Positions 1 through 5,536 of a stretch of DNA of 6,324 bases are shown here, piece after piece. Position 1 is the first letter of the stretch, and every line of letters starts with the position of its first letter. This stretch comes from an uncultured Veillonella sp. (GTDB lineage: Bacteria > Bacillota > Negativicutes > Veillonellales > Veillonellaceae): contig NZ_UQYC01000090.1 of assembly GCF_900545205.1 (NCBI RefSeq), positions 1 through 6,324 of the forward strand, read 5' to 3'. The translations under genes and the position numbers were made by a program. Below the pieces are notes generated by a model. That model saw only the letters and a program-made list of their open reading frames with translations, made no database searches and was not told the DNA's origin.

Positions 1-416
1 ACATGACTCTGTGTGAAGAACTGGGTCTGGATGAAGACAACTACTCCATCTCTATCCCTCTGGGTGCAACCATCAACATGGGCGGTGCTGCAATCACAAT
101 TACTGTTATGACATTAGCTGCTGCTCATACATTAGGCATCATCGTGGATGTACCAACAGCTATCCTTCTATCCGTTATCGCAACTATCGGCGCTTGCGGC
201 GCTTCTGGCGTAGCAGGCGGCTCCTTGCTTCTCATTCCGTTGGCATGTTCCCTATTCGGTATCTCCAACGATGTGGCTATGCAAGTAGTAGGCGTTGGTT
301 TCATCATCGGGGTATTACAAGACTCCACCGAAACAGCACTCAATTCCAGTACAGATATTCTCTTCACTGCTACTGCAGATTATGCAAAACGTGGCTATCA
401 CGAAAACTGGAACTAA
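1..416 (+). CDS. sstT: Serine/threonine:sodium symporter SstT, C-terminal part (5' end outside window)
   Basis: This is the last 137 codons of a dicarboxylate/amino acid:cation symporter (DAACS family), an inner-membrane carrier that imports serine and threonine with sodium. The first two bases finish a codon begun outside the window, and the Met at base 3 is internal. Visible landmarks are NMGGAAITI (TM7 sodium-site region, residues about 25-33 of the visible part), the re-entrant hairpin GASGVAGGSLLLIP (about 65-78) and the TM8 signature DSTETALNSSTD. That last motif matches the D-x-x-x-T-x-x-N-x-x-x-D substrate and cation site of the family. The Arg that binds acidic side chains in glutamate/aspartate carriers is replaced by Glu, as in SstT of enterobacteria as I recall it, so a neutral hydroxy-amino acid substrate is favoured. 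E. coli SstT is about 414 residues, so roughly two thirds lies upstream. A terminator follows directly, making this the last gene of its transcript. Confidence 0.93.
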   Translation, partial: MTLCEELGLDEDNYSISIPLGATINMGGAAITITVMTLAAAHTLGIIVDVPTAILLSVIATIGACGASGVAGGSLLLIPLACSLFGISNDVAMQVVGVGFIIGVLQDSTETALNSSTDILFTATADYAKRGYHENWN

Positions 417-422
417 CATCCA

Positions 423-450
423 AAGGCGGTCCTTCGGGGCCGTCTTTTTT
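423..450 (+). terminator. Intrinsic terminator of sstT
   Basis: An 8-bp GC-rich stem (425-432 with 437-444, two G-U pairs) closes a TTCG tetraloop and is followed by six T residues (445-450). It starts 8 bases after the sstT stop. The C(UUCG)G loop is an especially stable RNA cap. It separates sstT from the downstream reductase gene. Confidence 0.93.
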
Positions 451-552
451 ATGTATGGTATTAATTTAAAAGCAATCTTACTATACTACTCATACTACTA
501 TTCAGTGTATAATATAAAGGACACACGATAAGAATCAACATAGATATTTATT

Positions 553-609
553 GTAATCCTAAGTATGTATGGTAACCCTAAGTGTTTATATTGATCGTAA
601 GTATCTATT
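553..609. repeat. Three 19-bp direct repeats upstream of the reductase promoter
   Basis: Three head-to-tail 19-bp units lie at 553-571, 572-590 and 591-609, with the core TAAGTRTNTAT recurring at exactly 19-bp steps (560, 579, 598). Unit 1 agrees with unit 2 at 15 of 19 positions and with unit 3 at 14 of 19. A weaker copy (11 of 19) sits in register at 534-552, and continuing the register reaches 628, the base just before the -35 hexamer. The array lies upstream of the predicted transcription start, so it would act as DNA: tandem operator or activator sites are the simplest reading. No known family motif was recognised. Confidence 0.6.
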
Positions 610-622
610 TAAATGACTTATG

Positions 623-648
623 ACTATATTGATTTTATTCAATATAGT
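623..648. promoter_or_regulatory. Perfect 10-bp inverted repeat over the -35 region (candidate operator)
   Basis: ACTATATTGA (623-632) and TCAATATAGT (639-648) are exact reverse complements around a 6-bp centre. The left arm contains the first four bases of the -35 hexamer and the right arm lies in the promoter spacer. This placement is typical of repressor operators. It would not be transcribed from the predicted start site, so it is a DNA site rather than an RNA hairpin. Confidence 0.6.
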
Positions 649-657
649 TGTTATAAT
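629..657 (+). promoter_or_regulatory. Sigma70-type promoter of the reductase gene
   Basis: A perfect -10 hexamer TATAAT (652-657) sits 17 bp downstream of a -35 hexamer TTGATT (629-634, four of six consensus bases). The start site should fall near 664, giving a leader of about 43 nt before the ATG at 707. This is the best-placed promoter in the 417-706 gap. Another TATAAT at 508-513 has no adequate -35. Confidence 0.68.
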
Positions 658-678
658 AAAGTTAATGATAACAACTAT
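644..678. promoter_or_regulatory. Perfect 11-bp inverted repeat over the -10 and start site (candidate operator)
   Basis: ATAGTTGTTAT (644-654) and ATAACAACTAT (668-678) are exact reverse complements separated by 13 bp. The left arm enters the -10 box, while the right arm lies just past the predicted start. It shares bases 644-648 with the inverted repeat at 623-648, so proteins bound to the two would contact overlapping DNA. A 10-bp palindrome CTATTAATAG (675-684) overlaps its right edge. Confidence 0.58.
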
Positions 679-706
679 TAATAGATAGCAATAGAAAGGA
701 ATCAAC

Positions 707-2224
707 ATGAAACAATACGATATTATTGTAGTTGGTACAGGTGGTGCAACCATCGTAGCTGACGCTGCTATAAAAGTAGGTAAAAAAGTAGCTATCATAG
801 AAAAAGGTAAATTCGGTGGTACATGCCTAACTCGCGGTTGTATTCCTACGAAGGTTATGGTTACAGCAGCTAATGCCATTCAAGAGGTAGAAGAGTTCAA
901 AAAAATAGGCATCAATGTTGGCGATGCAACTATGGATTGGGACACTGTAGCTAAACGTACATGGCATATGATTGACAAGTCTGCAGGCATCTATGATTAC
1001 TATAACGCTTATGACAACGTAGATGTATATCGCGGTGCTGCAAGCTTTGTGTCCGATAAGGTTATGAACATCCACCTTAACGATGGTTCTGGCATTGTAG
1101 AAATTACAGCACCAACGATTATCCTTGGTACTGGCGGTTATAGTAATATACCGAATGTACCAGGTCTTCAAGAGGCAGGTTTCCTTTCTAGTGAAAGCCT
1201 CTTTGGCGATAAATTCCCTAAACAACCATACAAATCCCTTGCTGTACTCGGTGCAGGTCCTATCGGTGTAGAATTCGGTCACGTATTTGATGCAGCTGGT
1301 ACTGAAGTTACCATCATTCAACATAATGTGCGACTTGTACCTAAAGAAGACGAAGAGATGTCCGAACATCTTCTTCAAAACTATCGAGCTCGTGGTATTA
1401 ATGTAATCTTAAACCAAGACACTGTTGAAATTCGTCAAGAAGATGGTCTTAAAGTAGTAGTCACTAAAGATCGTAGCACTGGTGAAATTACAGAAACTAA
1501 GGTAGAAGAAATCCTCGTAGCAGCCGGCATTCGTCCTGCTGTAGAAGAGCTCCATCTCGAAAACACAGGTATTGAAACATGGCTAAAGGGCTGGATTAAA
1601 ACAAACGAGTTCCTTGAAACATCTGTTGATGGCATCTATGCCTTAGGGGATGTAAATGGTGAACCAGCATTCCGTCATCGTGCGAACTATGAAGCTGATA
1701 TTATCGCCCACAACCTATACTTTGCGAAAAACGAAGAAGATTTCCGTTGGGCACGCTATGATACATTGCCAAAGGTTACCTTCTCCTACCCTGAGATTGG
1801 TAGCGTAGGTCTTACTGAAGCAGAAGCTGTTAAAGCAGGCTATAATGTAGGTGTTGGTAAAAATTACTACTCCTCTACTGCTAAAGGTTATGCTATGGGT
1901 ATTAATCCTGGCGATGTAAATGATGGTTTCGTTAAAATCGTAGTGGACAAAGACACTAACCACATTCTTGGTATGCACGTAACAGGCCCTCAAGCATCTA
2001 TCCTCTTCCAACCTTACGTAAACCTTATGAACAGCGGTATAACTCCATTGACTGCTATTAATGAAGAAATCGCATCTGAACGTACTAAACGCTTACGTGA
2101 AAAAGGTATTACTCGCGAAATGGATCCTAAGTCCGTTATCACTGTAGGCGAAACTATGAGCCCACATCCTTCTCTTGTAGAGGTCATCATGTGGACACAA
2201 GTATACTATGAAAATCGTTGGTAA
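707..2224 (+). CDS. Orphan class I pyridine nucleotide-disulfide oxidoreductase, dihydrolipoamide dehydrogenase-like
   Basis: A 505-residue flavoprotein of the class I disulfide reductase family (dihydrolipoamide dehydrogenase, glutathione, mycothione and mercuric reductases), expected to be cytosolic with FAD and to use NAD(P)H. Seen in order: N-terminal FAD motif GTGGAT (10-15), redox-active disulfide GGTCLTRGCIPTK with Cys40 and Cys45, NAD(P) motif GAGPIG (182-187), second FAD motif TSVDGIYALGD (305-315), dimerisation domain from about 355, and the catalytic His487-Pro-x-x-x-Glu492 dyad. Oddities: the third Gly of the first nucleotide motif is Thr, the strand after the second motif ends in Gln205 where NAD-dependent lipoamide dehydrogenases have Glu, and about 30 extra charged residues (about 451-480) precede the His-Pro motif. 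AAAGGA (695-700) lies 6 nt before the ATG. No 2-oxoacid dehydrogenase or glycine-cleavage genes are adjacent and the gene seems monocistronic. The fold and chemistry are sure, the physiological disulfide substrate is not. Confidence 0.9.
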   Translation: MKQYDIIVVGTGGATIVADAAIKVGKKVAIIEKGKFGGTCLTRGCIPTKVMVTAANAIQEVEEFKKIGINVGDATMDWDTVAKRTWHMIDKSAGIYDYYNAYDNVDVYRGAASFVSDKVMNIHLNDGSGIVEITAPTIILGTGGYSNIPNVPGLQEAGFLSSESLFGDKFPKQPYKSLAVLGAGPIGVEFGHVFDAAGTEVTIIQHNVRLVPKEDEEMSEHLLQNYRARGINVILNQDTVEIRQEDGLKVVVTKDRSTGEITETKVEEILVAAGIRPAVEELHLENTGIETWLKGWIKTNEFLETSVDGIYALGDVNGEPAFRHRANYEADIIAHNLYFAKNEEDFRWARYDTLPKVTFSYPEIGSVGLTEAEAVKAGYNVGVGKNYYSSTAKGYAMGINPGDVNDGFVKIVVDKDTNHILGMHVTGPQASILFQPYVNLMNSGITPLTAINEEIASERTKRLREKGITREMDPKSVITVGETMSPHPSLVEVIMWTQVYYENRW

Positions 2225-2252
2225 TAATAAATATATAACCATTATATAAATA

Positions 2253-2283
2253 AAAGAGCTGAAGATTGTATCTTCAGCTCTTT
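2253..2283. terminator. Bidirectional terminator between convergent genes
   Basis: A perfect 13-bp stem (2253-2265 with 2271-2283) has a 5-nt loop TTGTA. It has A-rich sequence on its left and T-rich sequence (TTTATTTAT) on its right, so it can stop transcripts from either side. It lies 28 bp after the reductase stop and 22 bp after the stop of the convergent PepSY gene. Confidence 0.92.
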
Positions 2284-2305
2284 ATTTATAATATCGCTAA
2301 ATAGA

Positions 2306-2962
2306 TTAACGACCCATATCAATTGTGTTATCCCAAATAATATTTGTTTTACGACCGTCGAAACCTTGATCTGGTTCAGGAGGTAATTTACTGGATTTAG
2401 ATTGACCTACATAAGCCCCTGTTTCAGCATCTACAGTAACTACAGTCTTTTTACCATCTTGATGCATTGTCATATAGTATAGAATCTTGCCTTCATGAGC
2501 TTCAATTTTCCAGCCTTTTACAACTGCATCAGCACCAAGTTGTTGTTTCGCAACGCGCTCAGCTTGAGCTGCTTCGATGACTTTATCTTTATTAAAGATT
2601 TCACCGATAACTTTCTTAGGTTTACCACCTTCATCCATATCAGATGTATTACCAGTGATAACGTCGATTTTCATCTTATATTGATGATATTTACTATAGC
2701 CTACTACTTTGTAACCATAGTTCAAATCATTAGAGTTAAGCTCTACAGAATGAAGTGCTGCATTAGGAAAACGGTTTTGGAAAATAGTACCAATTTTACT
2801 CATAGTCATAACCATGGATTCCCCTGGTGCACGTTGTACAGAAATATCAGTACTTGTTTCTGGTTTTGTTTTACGTGCATCTGCTACACTAGGTGTAGCA
2901 ACGGACAATACACCAACTGCCAATACACCAGTTAATGCCATAGAAATCAACTTTTTATTCAT
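2306..2962 (-). CDS. Exported protein with two PepSY domains
   Basis: A 218-residue exported protein. The start was placed at the Met at 2962-2960 because a strong TAGGAGGA lies 6 nt upstream and a clean signal peptide follows. An in-frame ATG 11 codons earlier would put hydrophobic extra residues before the signal and lacks such a site. Residues 1-29 form the signal peptide (Lys3-Lys4, hydrophobic core 5-22, cleavage after Ala-Asp-Ala). Two PepSY-like units follow: about 52-106 (RFPNAALHSVEL, then YKMKIDVITGN) and about 127-187 (AAQAERVAKQQLGADAV, then KKTVVTVDAETGAYV). Each ends in the typical hydrophobic-x-(I/V)D-x-x-TG turn. PepSY domains occur in protease propeptides and in envelope proteins and are thought to inhibit or regulate peptidases, but no protease is encoded next to it. 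It is probably periplasmic, or anchored by unseen contacts. The exact role is unknown. Confidence 0.87.
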   Translation of the reverse strand: MNKKLISMALTGVLAVGVLSVATPSVADARKTKPETSTDISVQRAPGESMVMTMSKIGTIFQNRFPNAALHSVELNSNDLNYGYKVVGYSKYHQYKMKIDVITGNTSDMDEGGKPKKVIGEIFNKDKVIEAAQAERVAKQQLGADAVVKGWKIEAHEGKILYYMTMHQDGKKTVVTVDAETGAYVGQSKSSKLPPEPDQGFDGRKTNIIWDNTIDMGR

Positions 2963-2968
2963 TACATA

Positions 2969-2976
2969 TCCTCCTA
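2969..2976 (-). promoter_or_regulatory. Ribosome binding site fixing the PepSY gene start
   Basis: TAGGAGGA on the minus strand, with a 6-nt spacer to the ATG at 2962-2960. It decides between two in-frame ATG codons in favour of the downstream one. Confidence 0.9.
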
Positions 2977-2987
2977 CTATATACAAT

Positions 2988-3008
2988 GCTTTCACCTATG
3001 GTAAAAGC
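2988..3008 (-). promoter_or_regulatory. Hairpin in the PepSY gene leader
   Basis: On the minus strand GCTTTTACC and GGTGAAAGC pair as a 9-bp stem (one U-G pair) around a 3-nt loop ATA. It lies 25 bp upstream of the start codon and about 11 bp before the ribosome binding site. No U-run follows, so it is not a good terminator for the permease gene upstream. It could be a leader hairpin protecting the mRNA 5' end, or an operator. Confidence 0.45.
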
Positions 3009-3096
3009 CATCTGTATACTAGAATTACTATAATTTTGTGCTATACGCAACAGCACACAAAACATACATAAATAGATATATTATTTAGACAATATA

Positions 3097-4218
3097 CTAT
3101 AAACCTTCATTCGATGCAAGTCGATCGTTTACATCAGTCATAAGCAATTTGTAACATGTTGCCACCAAAGGTACACCAATCAACATGCCAGTGACCCCCA
3201 TTAAACTACCACCTACGATAACGGCTGCAAACACCCACAATCCAGGTAAACCAACGGAATTACCTACAATCCTTGGATAAATAAAGTTACTTTCAATTTG
3301 ATGAAGAACCTCTAAAATAATCACATAGATTAATGCATCCATAGGACTAACAGTAAGTAAGATAACTGCGCCTATAACGCCCCCTACATAAATACCTAGC
3401 AATGGAATTAATGCAGTAAGACCAATAACACAGGCAATCGTAGTAGCATATTCGATATTAAAGGCCCACAATGAAATGCCCACCATAATACCTAAAATCA
3501 AGGCATCTATAAACTGGCCTACAAAGAAGTTACTAAAAGTTTGAACAGCTACGCGTGTCACATAACTAACACGATTAACCCACTCATCAGATGCATAGGC
3601 TCTTAGGATTCGTTTACCTTGCATCATAAGTCGCTCTTTATCGAGCAACATATAAATGGCAAAGATTAAACCTAAACCTATATTCAAAGTCCAAGATAAG
3701 GCTGTCCCCATCGCATTAACTAGGTATGTACCACCCTTTGTGCCCCACTCGCGAGTATATTTAACAACACTTTCACCACTCAAGGTATCCATAAGAGTTT
3801 GATTGGAAGCCATTGGAATGGTTTCTGTAAAGTGTTGCATCCATGTTTGGAAATCGGTATACAACTGCGGCGAAGAAGCTACGATAATCGACATGGAATG
3901 AATCAATTGTGGAATCGCCATGCGAGCAATGAAATACACGATAGCACTGATAGTAACAAAGGATAATACAAGACTTAAAGGTCGTCTAATTTTATCTTTC
4001 CAACCAGTTTTACTCTTAGGCCACAGCCAGCGTTCATAACGCACAACGAGAATATCGAGGACAAATGCGATACAAGCACCTACTATAAGTGGAACAAAGG
4101 CAGTAATAATGGCATCAATAGCATTAGCTATATCGCTAATATGCAGCGCCATCATGATCATAACGCCAGCCAATATAATGGCCCCTATAAGCGGTTTGTA
4201 ATATTTAAATCGTTTCAT
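3097..4218 (-). CDS. AI-2E family transporter (TqsA/PerM-type permease)
   Basis: A 373-residue polytopic inner-membrane protein of the AI-2E family (formerly UPF0118). Hydrophobic segments are visible at about 10-28, 36-57, 82-104, a pair around 163-192, 232-252, 258-290, 293-303 and 325-355. The family core is clear: FFVGQFIDALILGI (231-244), the conserved GLTALIPLLGIYVGGVIGA (266-284), QIESNFIYPRIVGNSVGLPG (307-326), and the last segment GGSLMGVTGMLIGVPLVA (336-353). Length matches the usual 340-400. Characterised members include an exporter of the AI-2 signal and Na+/H+ antiporters, and most are untested, so the substrate should not be read from the name. The ATG at 4218 is preceded only by a weak GTAGG. 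It lies on the same strand as the PepSY gene with 134 bp between them and no clear terminator, so read-through is possible, though function gives no obvious link. Confidence 0.92.
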   Translation of the reverse strand: MKRFKYYKPLIGAIILAGVMIMMALHISDIANAIDAIITAFVPLIVGACIAFVLDILVVRYERWLWPKSKTGWKDKIRRPLSLVLSFVTISAIVYFIARMAIPQLIHSMSIIVASSPQLYTDFQTWMQHFTETIPMASNQTLMDTLSGESVVKYTREWGTKGGTYLVNAMGTALSWTLNIGLGLIFAIYMLLDKERLMMQGKRILRAYASDEWVNRVSYVTRVAVQTFSNFFVGQFIDALILGIMVGISLWAFNIEYATTIACVIGLTALIPLLGIYVGGVIGAVILLTVSPMDALIYVIILEVLHQIESNFIYPRIVGNSVGLPGLWVFAAVIVGGSLMGVTGMLIGVPLVATCYKLLMTDVNDRLASNEGL

Positions 4219-4272
4219 ATATAACCTACTTTACTATACTCACAATGCATACATTACCAAAACTTAATGAAC

Positions 4273-4295
4273 ATTGTATGACCTACGATTGTATG
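4273..4295. repeat. Pair of 8-bp direct repeats upstream of the AI-2E gene
   Basis: ATTGTATG occurs at 4273-4280 and 4288-4295, a 15-bp step. A near-match in the opposite orientation (TGCATACATT, 4247-4256) lies closer to the gene. The gap between the permease start and the ompA terminator is only about 100 bp and should hold the permease promoter, so these may be regulator sites. No promoter with good hexamers and spacing was found here. Confidence 0.3.
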
Positions 4296-4314
4296 CAAGT
4301 TTAGTATAACACAA

Positions 4315-4377
4315 AAGTCCACCTTATCACATGCTCGGTCCCCCGATGAACACGAGAGCATGATAGAAGGTGGACTT
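4315..4377 (-). terminator. Long two-part hairpin terminating ompA
   Basis: An outer perfect 11-bp stem (4315-4325 with 4367-4377), a 4x4 internal loop, an inner 7-bp stem (4330-4336 with 4356-4362) and a 19-nt apical loop. On the minus strand the structure is followed by ACTTTTGTG, giving a short U-run after ompA. It starts about 30 bp past the ompA stop, with a small AATCTA/TAGATT hairpin (4389-4403) between. It is larger than a typical terminator, and the loop is a run of five G on the minus strand flanked by AT-rich DNA. Confidence 0.8.
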
Positions 4378-4408
4378 ATTATATGTCTAATCTAAATTAG
4401 ATTGAAGA

Positions 4409-5446
4409 TTAGCGGTGAATGTAAACGTCTACACGACGGTTTTCAGCTTTACCTGCTGCAGTAGAGTTAGTTGCTACTGGTTTAGTGTCGCCATTAGCGA
4501 TACCAATTAAGCGATCAGCAGATACACCATTGTTTACCAAGTATTGAGCTACGTATTGTACGCGGCGTTCAGATAAGCCAACGTTGTATTGAGGAGTAGC
4601 ATCAGTATCAGCATTACCTAACAATTTAACTTGGTCTTGAGAGTATTGGTGAGCAGCGTTTACAGCAGCTGTCAAGTTTGGATATTGGTCTGCACGAGCA
4701 ACATCTTGATCGGAATCGAAGTAGATAGATTCTACATAGTAATCCAATTTAGGAGTTTTGTACATAGGAGCTTCTACTACAGGAGCTGGAGCTGGAGTGT
4801 ATACAGGAGCTGGAGCTGGAGTTGCTACAGGAGCTACTGTTTTGTGACCACCGAAGCGGTAGGACAAGCCAACTACAGGACCTTGGAAGGAGATATTTTC
4901 ATTATCTGCATGTTTTGTGTTGATATAACGGTAACCAGCGTTGATATCCAAGTCTTCGTTCACTTTGTAGCCTAAACCAGCTTCCCAAGTGGAAGTTTTC
5001 TTAGTACCTACACCAGCTTTACCATACACTTCTACTTTAGAGCCAAGGTTAGCTTTACCAATTACACCAGCTTGTGCAATATTGTTAGCTTTAGCGAAGT
5101 CATCGCCAGAAATATGAGCATAGCCACCATATACAGCGAAGTTTTTATTCAAGGATTGAACCAAGTTTACTTCGTGCATTTTGTCGCTATAGCCAATGCC
5201 ACCCAATTTGTCGTTCAAACCATGGTAAGCATATTGAACAGCAGTTTTGTCAGACAAAGCGTATGTCAAACCACCATCAAAGTTCCATTTTGCATCAGCA
5301 TTGAAATGTTCAGTTTTTGCTTTAGAATGAGCTGCACCAAGATCAACTTGGAATTCGCCTTTGTTGAATTGAGTTTGTGGAGTTGCGCCAGCTACGGATA
5401 CGCCTACAGCAGCAACTGCCAATAAAGCTAATAATTTTTTGTTCAT
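4409..5446 (-). CDS. ompA: OmpA family outer membrane porin with peptidoglycan-binding domain
   Basis: A 345-residue outer membrane protein. Residues 1-21 are a signal peptide (MNKKLLALLA start, cleavage after Ala-Gly-Ala). Residues about 28-198 alternate as amphipathic strands, consistent with a small eight-stranded beta barrel, and end in LSYRF, a barrel-terminal signal with final Phe198. A Pro/Ala-rich linker (about 204-228) leads to an OmpA C-terminal domain (about 235-345). In it Asp280 (GNADTD) and Arg295 (N288-x-x-LS-x-x-R) match the residues that bind diaminopimelate in characterised OmpA domains, so it should tether the outer membrane to peptidoglycan. The start was chosen because GGAGGG lies 7 nt before ATG 5446-5444. 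An ATG five codons earlier overlaps that site. It is expressed alone from its own strong promoter. In Negativicutes OmpM proteins with SLH domains are the main tether, so this would be an additional, more classical one. Confidence 0.94.
   Translation of the reverse strand: MNKKLLALLAVAAVGVSVAGATPQTQFNKGEFQVDLGAAHSKAKTEHFNADAKWNFDGGLTYALSDKTAVQYAYHGLNDKLGGIGYSDKMHEVNLVQSLNKNFAVYGGYAHISGDDFAKANNIAQAGVIGKANLGSKVEVYGKAGVGTKKTSTWEAGLGYKVNEDLDINAGYRYINTKHADNENISFQGPVVGLSYRFGGHKTVAPVATPAPAPVYTPAPAPVVEAPMYKTPKLDYYVESIYFDSDQDVARADQYPNLTAAVNAAHQYSQDQVKLLGNADTDATPQYNVGLSERRVQYVAQYLVNNGVSADRLIGIANGDTKPVATNSTAAGKAENRRVDVYIHR
4779..4833 (-). repeat. 24-bp tandem repeat encoding the Pro/Ala linker of OmpA
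   Basis: Two nearly identical 24-bp units (4779-4802 and 4803-4826) and the start of a third (ACAGGAGCT from 4827) encode TPAPAPVY and TPAPAPVV. The unit is a multiple of three, so gain or loss of copies would change linker length without a frameshift. Confidence 0.85.
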
Positions 5447-5453
5447 TATAATT

Positions 5454-5459
5454 CCCTCC
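5454..5459 (-). promoter_or_regulatory. Ribosome binding site fixing the ompA start
   Basis: GGAGGG on the minus strand with a 7-nt spacer to ATG 5446-5444. The alternative upstream ATG (5461-5459) overlaps it and would have no site of its own. Confidence 0.9.
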
Positions 5460-5507
5460 AATAACAGCCTTTAACAATACACAGGCCTTTGGTAATAATA
5501 TACTTTC

Positions 5508-5536
5508 ATTTTACACAACTTTTCGATAAATTTCAA
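5508..5536 (-). promoter_or_regulatory. Strong sigma70-type promoter of ompA
   Basis: On the minus strand TTGAAA (5536-5531, five of six) and TAAAAT (5513-5508, five of six) are separated by exactly 17 bp. The start should fall near 5501, giving a leader of about 54 nt. These near-consensus hexamers fit an abundant porin. Confidence 0.75.

Noticed and set aside
508..513. TATAAT as a second promoter upstream of the 19-bp repeats
   Set aside because: No -35-like hexamer lies 16-18 bp upstream. The promoter at 629-657 is much better.
532..708. GAATCAACAT occurs at 532-541 and again over the reductase start (699-708), suggesting a duplicated leader
   Set aside because: The similarity does not extend cleanly beyond ten bases in AT-rich DNA, and there is no ATG-led frame at the first copy. 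Chance is adequate.
827..1378. Minus-strand 183-codon frame inside the reductase gene
   Set aside because: It is antisense to conserved FAD, disulfide and NAD motifs, has no ribosome binding site, and its product resembles no family.
707..2224. Mercuric reductase or the E3 subunit of a pyruvate dehydrogenase or glycine cleavage operon
   Set aside because: There is no N-terminal metal-binding domain and no C-terminal vicinal Cys pair as in MerA, and no E1, E2, lipoyl or gcv genes flank it. The name is therefore kept at family level.
3034..3060. Imperfect inverted repeat (TGTGCT/AGCACA) between the permease and PepSY genes as a terminator
   Set aside because: The stem is only six perfect pairs with a 9-nt loop, and neither strand has a U-run after it.
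2495..3071. Plus-strand open frames opposite the PepSY gene
   Set aside because: They are antisense shadows: no ribosome binding site, Cys/Phe/Ile-rich composition without domain character, and the minus-strand frame has a signal peptide, a strong ribosome binding site and PepSY motifs.
3097..4218. Reading the AI-2E permease as proof of quorum-signal export
   Set aside because: The family includes ion antiporters and many untested members, and no AI-2 synthesis or sensing gene is nearby.
4631..5425. Plus-strand open frames opposite ompA
   Set aside because: Low-complexity products rich in Ser, Tyr and Trp come from reading the linker repeat and barrel codons in reverse. The OmpA frame is unambiguous.
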